Shown: positions 58,712 to 64,000 of the stretch, piece after piece
How positions within the stretch are numbered: the stretch's first letter is position 1
Layout of the letters: every line of letters starts with the position of its first letter
Assembly (NCBI RefSeq): GCF_035510375.1
Contig: NZ_DATKHG010000067.1
Origin: Paenibacillus_I sp035510375
GTDB taxonomy: Bacteria; Bacillota; Bacilli; Paenibacillales; Paenibacillaceae
DNA: 64,000 nucleotides
Direction: 5' to 3' (one strand)
Made by a program: the position numbers and the translations under genes
The notes under the pieces: model-generated
What the model was told of the DNA's origin: nothing
What the model saw: the letters and a program-made list of their open reading frames with translations, nothing else
The model's database searches: none

Positions 58712-59344
58712 ATGGATCACCGCAATTTGTACTTCGTGGGACGCAATTACGCCATGCATGCGAAAGAGCTTGGAAACGAAACGCCGAAGGAACCGATCGT
58801 CTTCTTGAAGCCGACGCACGCGCTTGCGCCGCTCGACGGGCGTACGGTGAAGCTGGACGGTACGAAGGGCGCTATCCATTACGAGGTGGAGTTGGTGCTG
58901 CGGATCGGACAAACCTACGATCCCTCGATAGATGCCGAGGCGCATATCGCCGGACTGGCGCTCGGGCTGGACCTGACGCTGCGCGACGTGCAGCGCGAGC
59001 TTCAGCGGAACGGGCTGCCGTGGCTGCCTGCCAAAAGCTTTCCTCAGTCGGCTTTACGGACGGAATGGCAGCCTTATCCGGGGCTTCGGGCATTAACGGA
59101 CACGGAATTTTCCCTGCGTCGCAATGGAGCGACGGTGCAGCGCGGCCATGCGGGAATGATGCTGTTCAACATTCCGGCGCTTATCTCGTTTATCGGCACC
59201 CGTTACGGGCTTGGGGAAGGCGATTTGATCTATACTGGAACGCCGGCGGGCGTAGGGCCGGTGTCGGACGGCGATCTGCTGGAATGCCTGTACGGCGAAA
59301 AGATCGTCGGCAGCTGCCGGTTTGACCTGCAGCAAGGCGAATAA
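58712..59344 (+). CDS. Fumarylacetoacetate-hydrolase-family protein
   Basis: 210 residues from ATG 58712 (AAAGGAG 11 bases before). FAH fold: YFVGRNYAMHAKELGN, PIVFLKPTHAL, then metal-binding acids in HYEVELVLRIG and LDLTLRDVQ, LPWLPAKSF, and YTGTPAGVGPV. Short single-domain members are acylpyruvate hydrolases or oxaloacetate decarboxylases. The exact substrate is not readable. Convergent with the chemoreceptor. Confidence 0.9.
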   Translation: MDHRNLYFVGRNYAMHAKELGNETPKEPIVFLKPTHALAPLDGRTVKLDGTKGAIHYEVELVLRIGQTYDPSIDAEAHIAGLALGLDLTLRDVQRELQRNGLPWLPAKSFPQSALRTEWQPYPGLRALTDTEFSLRRNGATVQRGHAGMMLFNIPALISFIGTRYGLGEGDLIYTGTPAGVGPVSDGDLLECLYGEKIVGSCRFDLQQGE

Positions 59345-59446
59345 ATCAGAGCCTAACCTCCGAACCATACGTCTGAATGGAGCGCTGACGTCTCGGAGCT
59401 GGTTTCCCGTTATCGGCGGCCTTTCATTCGGATTTGACGGACAACG

Positions 59447-59477
59447 CGAAACGGCCGCGCCTTGCGCGGCCGTTTCG
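59447..59477. terminator. GC-rich hairpin between convergent genes
   Basis: CGAAACGGCCGCGC (59447-59460) with GCGCGGCCGTTTCG (59464-59477), loop CTT. Little T after it, but placed between convergent genes, where it can act as a shared terminator. Confidence 0.65.
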
Positions 59478-59502
59478 GTTCGGCAATAAAAGCCGTTCGA
59501 TT

Positions 59503-60762
59503 TTATTTCACCTTGAAAATCTGGATCGTCTTCTGCAGCTTCATCACCATCGATTGCATCTGCTCGGCTTCGTCGACGACGGCTTGCACGGATGCGATCT
59601 GCTCGTTCATGGCAGCCGACACCTGCTCGGTGCCTGCCGCGGATTGCTGCGTAATCGCGGAGATGTTCTGAATGGCGCCTGAAATTTTCTTCGCGCTCTC
59701 CAGCATGCCTTCGCTTTCATGCGTGAAGGCGGCGATTTGCTCCGTAATGAATTGGACGCTGCCGACGATTTCATTGAAAATTTGCTGGGACTGCTGAATC
59801 AGCTCATTCTGCTCGCGAACGACGTGGGAATTGACCTGGATGTTCGCGATCGCGTCTTTAATGCCCTTCTCGATGCCGCGGACCAGACCGAACACTTCCT
59901 TCGTCGACGCCGTCGATTCTTCCGCAAGCTTGCGCACTTCGTGGGCGACGACCGCGAATCCCTTGCCGTGCTCGCCGGCGCGGGCGGCTTCGATCGAAGC
60001 GTTCAGCGACAGCAGGTTGGTCTGCTCGGCGATTTCGGAGATCGACTTCGTCATTTTGGAAATGCCTTCGGCATGCTTGGCCAATTCCTCGATCGTGACG
60101 GATACCGCCCCGGTGGCCTCCACGTTCCGGCGCATGCCCTCCGTCTGGCTATGTACGGCTTCCCGGCCTTTCCGAACGAGGGATAAGGTGTGTTCGGACC
60201 GCTCGTTCATTTCCTGCGTCGACCGCGCGTAGGCTTCGACCTTGCTTTCGATTTCCGCGATCGAATCGCTCATGCCGGAAACGTCCTCGGATATCTCGTT
60301 GGCGCCCGTGGCCAGCTCGTTCGAGGACACGGCCACCTGCTCCATCACGATTCTGAGCTGCCGGTTTTTCTCCAGAATGCCGCGGCTTGCGTCGGAAACA
60401 TGGCGGGTAATGCCCGTCGTTTCATTCAAGATGTCCTTCAGCTTGTCGACCATGGCGTTAAAGGAGTGGGCGACGTCCCCCGTCGACGCGCCGCTCGTAT
60501 CGAGGCGGACGGTAAAATCGCCCTTGGCGATCTGGGAGGCGGCATGCTTCATGTCGTCCAAGGAACTTGAAAGCGCTCTCTCAAAGACGCCGACCAAAAA
60601 GTAGGTTGCGGCCGCCAGGACGGCGATCAGAATGAGGGGAAGAATAAGGCCTGCCCCCGAAGACATGGCTGCGATAAGGAGTGCGATGGCGGACAAGATG
60701 ACAATGGAGTAGCAGGAGATCATCAGTTTGCCTCGCGTTGATAAACCGTTCAACCGTTCCAT
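59503..60762 (-). CDS. Methyl-accepting chemotaxis protein without outer sensor domain
   Basis: 419 residues. Two membrane segments (about 12-33 and 37-56) are joined by only a few residues, so there is no extracytoplasmic ligand domain. HAMP follows (about 57-110, LDDMKHAASQIAKGDFTVRL), then a long coiled signalling domain whose tip is EIAEQTNLLSLNASIEAARAGE-type (IEAARAGEHGKGFAVVAHEVRKLAEES), the part that contacts CheA/CheW. Such receptors may sense the membrane, redox or energy state, or take input from a partner protein. No chemotaxis genes adjoin it. Confidence 0.92.
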   Translation of the reverse strand: MERLNGLSTRGKLMISCYSIVILSAIALLIAAMSSGAGLILPLILIAVLAAATYFLVGVFERALSSSLDDMKHAASQIAKGDFTVRLDTSGASTGDVAHSFNAMVDKLKDILNETTGITRHVSDASRGILEKNRQLRIVMEQVAVSSNELATGANEISEDVSGMSDSIAEIESKVEAYARSTQEMNERSEHTLSLVRKGREAVHSQTEGMRRNVEATGAVSVTIEELAKHAEGISKMTKSISEIAEQTNLLSLNASIEAARAGEHGKGFAVVAHEVRKLAEESTASTKEVFGLVRGIEKGIKDAIANIQVNSHVVREQNELIQQSQQIFNEIVGSVQFITEQIAAFTHESEGMLESAKKISGAIQNISAITQQSAAGTEQVSAAMNEQIASVQAVVDEAEQMQSMVMKLQKTIQIFKVK

Positions 60763-60916
60763 GAGTTATGGCTCCCTTACTGGTGGAATAGACATATTAT
60801 AGCACCCAGGGAGAAGGCGGTCTATCCTTGTCTTATCATATCGAAAAATATAAGCTGCGTATGCCTGCCGGGCGGGGCTTGCAGGGTCTAAAGAACCAAT
60901 TTCGGATGAAAAAAGA

Positions 60917-60945
60917 TTGTCGAATTTCGTGAATTCCATTATAAT
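60917..60945 (+). promoter_or_regulatory. SigA-type promoter
   Basis: TTGTCG (60917-60922), 17-bp spacer, TATAAT (60940-60945), 57 bp before the next ATG. Part of a 240-bp gap after the chemoreceptor gene in which nothing else was recognised. Confidence 0.65.
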
Positions 60946-61001
60946 GGGACTCGTGGTTTAATTTTGGAATTACCAAAGAGATCGAGTTGAAAAGGAGGGA
61001 A

Positions 61002-61415
61002 ATGATGCAGCTGGAAAATATGCCGCTGGCACGCCAGGTCGATTTCGTGTTCCGCCATCTGGAGGATGAATTGACGAACGCGGTAGGGGGAACGGTGACG
61101 ATTCAGATCCGGAACAACACCGTAGGCAAGTTCGGTGTGCGCCACAATCCGATCGAGATGTGCGACGGGGAAATCGGCGAAGCCGGGAAGGGCCTGTCGC
61201 CCGAGCAGGTCCTGTCGTTTCGAAGGATGGCGGTGGAGGCGCTCAGGCATAAACGCAGCTGGACGCACGGCGAGATTCTGTACGATTTCGCGGTCCGCGG
61301 CGGCAAAGGCGGCTGGTCGGCGAGCGTGCTCTATGAATCCAACTACAATTCGGCCAACTGGACGTACCGCTATCAGCCGAAGCAGCCGACGCTCAAAGGC
61401 AATCAATTCGCATGA
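61002..61415 (+). CDS. Conserved hypothetical protein
   Basis: 137 residues (ATG 61002 or 61005, after a strong AAAGGAGGG). Begins MMQLENMPLARQVDFVFRHLEDELTN-like helix, then strands (GTVTIQIRNNTVGKFGVRH) and a C-terminal part rich in aromatic residues (YESNYNSANWTYRYQP). Looks like a compact cytoplasmic alpha/beta protein. I do not recognise the family. Monocistronic with own promoter and terminator. Confidence 0.7.
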   Translation: MMQLENMPLARQVDFVFRHLEDELTNAVGGTVTIQIRNNTVGKFGVRHNPIEMCDGEIGEAGKGLSPEQVLSFRRMAVEALRHKRSWTHGEILYDFAVRGGKGGWSASVLYESNYNSANWTYRYQPKQPTLKGNQFA

Positions 61416-61418
61416 CAA

Positions 61419-61463
61419 GCAAATGAAAAAGCTGTCCGGAATGCGGACGGCTTTTTCGTTTGC
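61419..61463. terminator. Bidirectional terminator
   Basis: A 20-bp stem with one G-T and one other mismatch (GCAAATGAAAAAGCTGTCCG with CGGACGGCTTTTTCGTTTGC), loop GAATG, between convergent genes. Confidence 0.8.
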
Positions 61464-61479
61464 CCGATGATTCGGCTGC

Positions 61480-61707
61480 CTAGCGGTAAAATTGTGCCGC
61501 GAGCTGCTGTTCGGCCAGTTGAACCAGACGGCGGGTGATATTGCCGCCGATTGCGCCGGTGTCCCGCGTCGCCATGTAACCGTAATAGCCGTCCGGCGGC
61601 ATTTGGATGCCGAGCTCCTGGGCGACCTCGAATTTCAGTTGCTGGAGCGCGGCTTCCGCTTGGGGAACGACCAGAGCGTTGTTGTTTCTTCGATTGCTCG
61701 ATGCCAT
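61480..61707 (-). CDS. Alpha/beta-type small acid-soluble spore protein
   Basis: 75 residues from ATG 61707 (GGGAGGTGA upstream). The family's two signature blocks are present: VVPQAEAALQQLKFEVAQELG and DTGAIGGNITRRLVQLAEQ, the former holding the GPR protease site (KFEVAQELG). It coats DNA in the dormant spore and protects it from UV and heat, then is broken down on germination. Paralogue of the gene at 63735. Confidence 0.95.
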   Translation of the reverse strand: MASSNRRNNNALVVPQAEAALQQLKFEVAQELGIQMPPDGYYGYMATRDTGAIGGNITRRLVQLAEQQLAAQFYR

Positions 61708-61814
61708 GCTGTTCACCTCCCGGTCTACCCTTTATTATGGACGTGCTGGATAAATTTATGCCGCGGGCACGACAAAGTCGCCCTTGCCGGGCGGCCCTGG
61801 CGCAAACTGCATGT

Positions 61815-62219
61815 TCAAACCTTCGCTTTATAGCTCATTGCCGAGCGGGCGCTTTCCTTTGCTTTCCGTTCCTTCTCGAGCATGTCCCGGATGTCGGTTT
61901 TCAGTCTCGTGGAGCAGTGGAGGCAAAGATGGCCCTGCCTTGAAGGGCCGCCGCAGGAGTCGCAGGCGTCCGCAAGATTCGGGCAGGCGGACAAGGAAAT
62001 TCGTTTCTGGCGAATAAAGGCTTGAATCGTCTTGACCGGCACGCCCGTCGCTTCGGCAAGCTGCTCGTTGCCGACACTGCGGTTGCGGGCCAAATAACGG
62101 TCGACCGCGGTGAACTGGCCGTCGATGAGCGCGGCGCATTCACCGCAAACACTGCGCAGGTTTTTCTGGTACAGCTTGCCGCAAGATGGACAGTGTTCTA
62201 CCCTCAGTTCCGCCCCCAT
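61815..62219 (-). CDS. yvyF: YvyF-like flagellar-region protein with two zinc ribbons
   Basis: 134 residues. Two Cys-x2-Cys pairs at the N-terminus (CPSCGKLYQKNLRSVCGEC) and another set at about 88-104 (CDSCGGPSRQGHLCLHC) bracket a helix-turn-helix-like part (QLAEATGVPVKTIQAFIRQ). This is the layout of the YvyF/TIGR03826 family found next to flagellar genes such as flgM. No flagellar genes are visible here, so it is an isolated copy. Confidence 0.85.
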   Translation of the reverse strand: MGAELRVEHCPSCGKLYQKNLRSVCGECAALIDGQFTAVDRYLARNRSVGNEQLAEATGVPVKTIQAFIRQKRISLSACPNLADACDSCGGPSRQGHLCLHCSTRLKTDIRDMLEKERKAKESARSAMSYKAKV

Positions 62220-62334
62220 CGTCCCACTCCTTAACTAGGTACTAGTTCTATTGGACTAATATTATCATAATTTAGACATATTATATAGAAAAAAATCGGG
62301 AAAATAGACCTTGGTTTGCAGGCTCATATGCTGC

Positions 62335-62362
62335 TTGACATTTGGATGCCACCGGGTATAAT
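62335..62362 (+). promoter_or_regulatory. Promoter of trpS
   Basis: TTGACA (62335-62340) and TATAAT (62357-62362), 16-bp spacer, about 45 bp before the ATG. The leader is too short for a T-box riboswitch. Confidence 0.75.
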
Positions 62363-62406
62363 TCTTCTAATCGTTATCGCTATCGTGATCAGGAGGCTTG
62401 GGTAAA

Positions 62407-63396
62407 ATGAAAAGAGTGCTTTCGGGAATACAGCCGAGCGGGCAGCTGACCCTCGGGAACTACATCGGGGCCATCCAGAATTTTGTTCGATTGCAGGAAA
62501 CGCACGAGTGCTTTTTTATGGTCGTGGATATGCATGCGATCACCGTTCCTCAAGAGCCGATGGCGCTGCGCGAGCAAACCGAGGCGGTGGCCGCCCTATA
62601 TATTGCGTCGGGCATCGATCCGGCCAAAGCGGCCGTGTTCGCCCAATCGCACGTTCCGGGCCATGCCGAGCTCGGCTGGTTGTTCACGACCCTTGCCTAT
62701 ATGGGAGAACTGGAGCGGATGACGCAGTTCAAGGACAAGTCGGCCGGCAAGGAGTCGGTCGGCGCTGGCCTGTTCGTTTACCCGGCCCTGATGGCTGCGG
62801 ACATTCTGATCTATAACGCGGATCTCGTGCCGGTAGGCGACGACCAGAAGCAGCATCTGGAGATTACGCGCGATCTGGCGGCGCGCTTCAACGGCCGATT
62901 CGGCGATTACTTCACGATTCCGGAGCCGTACATTCCGAAGGTGGGGGCGCGGATTATGTCGCTTGACGACGCGTCCAGGAAAATGAGCAAGAGCAACCCG
63001 AATCCGGGCAGCTATATCGCGATGCTGGACGAGCCGGACGCGGTGCGCAAAAAACTGAGCCGCGCGGTTACCGATTCGGGCCGCGAGGTGAAATACGATC
63101 CTGCGAACAAGCCGGAGATCAGCAACCTGATGAGCATCTACGCGCACTGCGCCGGCGTGACGCTTGAGGAAATCGAAAGCCGTTACGAGGGGCAGGGATA
63201 CGGCGGGTTCAAAAAAGATTTGGCCGAGCATGTGGTGGCCGCTCTGGAGCCGCTGCAAGCCAAATACCGGGACATTCGCCGGTCCGGTGAAATCCACCGC
63301 ATCCTCGCGGAAGGCGCCGAGCGCGCCGAGGCGATTGCGGCGCGAACGCTTCGCGGCGCCAAAGAGCGGATGGGCTTCCTTCCGCCGAAAGCTTAA
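62407..63396 (+). CDS. trpS: Tryptophanyl-tRNA synthetase
   Basis: 329 residues from ATG 62407 (AGGAGG ten bases before; TTG 62398 is too close to it). Class I signatures: PSGQLTLGNYIGA (HIGH-type, with Thr in place of the usual His) and KMSKSNPN (KMSKS). Also DMHAITVPQ, QFKDKSA and VPVGDDQKQHLE for Trp and ATP binding. Charges tRNA-Trp in the cytoplasm. Length is normal. Single-gene unit with its own promoter. Confidence 0.96.
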   Translation: MKRVLSGIQPSGQLTLGNYIGAIQNFVRLQETHECFFMVVDMHAITVPQEPMALREQTEAVAALYIASGIDPAKAAVFAQSHVPGHAELGWLFTTLAYMGELERMTQFKDKSAGKESVGAGLFVYPALMAADILIYNADLVPVGDDQKQHLEITRDLAARFNGRFGDYFTIPEPYIPKVGARIMSLDDASRKMSKSNPNPGSYIAMLDEPDAVRKKLSRAVTDSGREVKYDPANKPEISNLMSIYAHCAGVTLEEIESRYEGQGYGGFKKDLAEHVVAALEPLQAKYRDIRRSGEIHRILAEGAERAEAIAARTLRGAKERMGFLPPKA

Positions 63397-63436
63397 TCAT
63401 GGTCATGAAGATGGCGGTACTGCCTTAGTGCCGCCG

Positions 63437-63607
63437 TCATTTCATTTTCCGCAAACGCGCCTTATAGATGAAGCCGGAGGCGATGCAGGCCAAGGCCAGC
63501 AGAAGAAAAAGCACGGCGAGCCACCCGTTATAGCTGATGGCGACGGCGGTTGCGATCATGAGCAGGACGGAGACGGAAGCGAACAGCAGGGACATTTTTT
63601 TGGACAC
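63437..63607 (-). CDS. Small two-segment membrane protein (DUF5325/YlaF-like)
   Basis: 56 residues from GTG 63607, which has AAGGAG eight bases upstream; a longer frame to 63637 includes this ribosome site and is less likely. Two membrane segments (SLLFASVSVLLMIATAVAI and LAVLFLLLALACIASGFIY) with a short basic tail. It resembles the small YlaF-type proteins of Bacilli. Function unknown. Confidence 0.6.
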   Translation of the reverse strand: MSKKMSLLFASVSVLLMIATAVAISYNGWLAVLFLLLALACIASGFIYKARLRKMK

Positions 63608-63734
63608 GGCGAATACTCCTTCATAATTATTTTTCAAAAGGGCCGGCTCTCCGGATATTATCGGGAAAGCGGTGCATAATAAGTTTGCAAGCTTGCAAAA
63701 ACACTACAGCTTAGAGGACGAAAGGAGAATTCAC

Positions 63735-63965
63735 ATGGGTGGCCGTAACCGCAGCAGCAGAAACGTTCTGGTAGTACCGCAGGCAAAACAGGCGCTGGAA
63801 CAAATCAAATTTGAAGCGGCGCAAGAGCTCGGCGTTCAGATTCCGCAGGACGGTTATTACGGCAATATCGCGACTCGCGATGCCGGTTCCCTCGGGGGTT
63901 ACATTACGAGACGGCTTGTGCAATTGGCGGAACAACAATTGTCCGGCGCCAACCGTCAATTCTAA
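63735..63965 (+). CDS. Alpha/beta-type small acid-soluble spore protein
   Basis: 76 residues from ATG 63735 (AAAGGAG). Same blocks as the 61480 paralogue: VVPQAKQALEQIKFEAAQELG, with the GPR cleavage site, and DAGSLGGYITRRLVQLAEQQL. A DNA-binding spore protein, normally made in the forespore under SigG; a possible GCATA -35 lies at 63674-63678, but the -10 is not convincing. Confidence 0.95.
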   Translation: MGGRNRSSRNVLVVPQAKQALEQIKFEAAQELGVQIPQDGYYGNIATRDAGSLGGYITRRLVQLAEQQLSGANRQF

Positions 63966-63978
63966 GTATACCTACCGG

Positions 63979-64000
63979 AAGCCCGGGGCAACCTGGGCTT
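63979..64000 (+). terminator. Terminator stem at window end
   Basis: AAGCCCGGG (63979-63987) with CCTGGGCTT (63992-64000), loop GCAA, one G-T pair. Any T-run lies outside the window. Confidence 0.6.

Noticed and set aside
62363..62406. T-box leader before trpS
   Set aside because: Only about 45 bases separate promoter and ATG, too short for a T-box element.

Overview
The window looks like chromosome from a GC-rich endospore-forming Firmicute of the Paenibacillus/Cohnella type. Signs are two alpha/beta-type small acid-soluble spore proteins, two YesM/YesN-type two-component systems, two sugar importers that lack their own ATPase, YdjO- and YvyF-like proteins, and strong GGAGG ribosome sites with frequent GTG/TTG starts. 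No rRNA, tRNA or CRISPR array was seen.

Positions 1-1978 hold a cyclic-di-GMP group: the end of an EAL protein, an unknown protein and a CBS-GGDEF protein. Positions 2050-26788 form one long carbohydrate locus and are the main discovery. It encodes a LacI regulator behind a promoter carrying a 32-bp perfect palindrome, L-fucose/D-arabinose isomerase (FucI), ribulokinase (AraB), two DUF2961/GH172 proteins, two DUF4185/GH183 proteins (one lipoprotein, one secreted with two C-terminal modules), a DUF6259-like putative glycosidase, two binding-protein/permease importers, a second LacI regulator and a YesM/YesN system with its own binding protein. GH183 members are endo-D-arabinanases and GH172 contains exo-alpha-D-arabinofuranosidases. 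FucI plus AraB can turn D-arabinose into D-ribulose 5-phosphate. I therefore infer a complete D-arabinan utilisation system (mycobacterial arabinogalactan/lipoarabinomannan type): outside cutting, oligosaccharide uptake, cytoplasmic trimming, and entry into the pentose phosphate pathway.

Positions 26887-32696 carry pncB, an oxidoreductase, an XRE and a LytTR regulator and queCDE. An AT-rich foreign-looking patch (about 32740-35600) holds a SEC-C protein, a pRiA4b ORF-3-like protein and a frameshifted, truncated IS1182-type transposase. Then come a cell-wall amidase, a discoidin-domain protein, small ORFs, a 112-bp tandem repeat made of REP-like palindromes, and a HAD phosphatase. Positions 39979-48384 are a second sugar module: response regulator, sensor kinase, sugar-binding co-receptor and an MglBAC-type importer, with 21-bp-spaced direct repeats in front of its promoter.

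A second AT-rich patch (48465-50060) carries a structured leader and three genes: an ADP-ribosyltransferase-like protein, a small unknown protein and a SecB-like chaperone. This resembles a toxin-antitoxin-chaperone system with an unusual toxin and is the second main candidate. The remainder is housekeeping and accessory: YdjO, a PerM-type protein, a 44-residue basic protein, a PrsA/SurA-like foldase, MntH with a MntR-like site, an ArsR regulator, YkuK, an acyltransferase, a glycosyltransferase, an FAH-family hydrolase, a chemoreceptor without an outer sensor domain, YvyF, TrpS and the SASPs.
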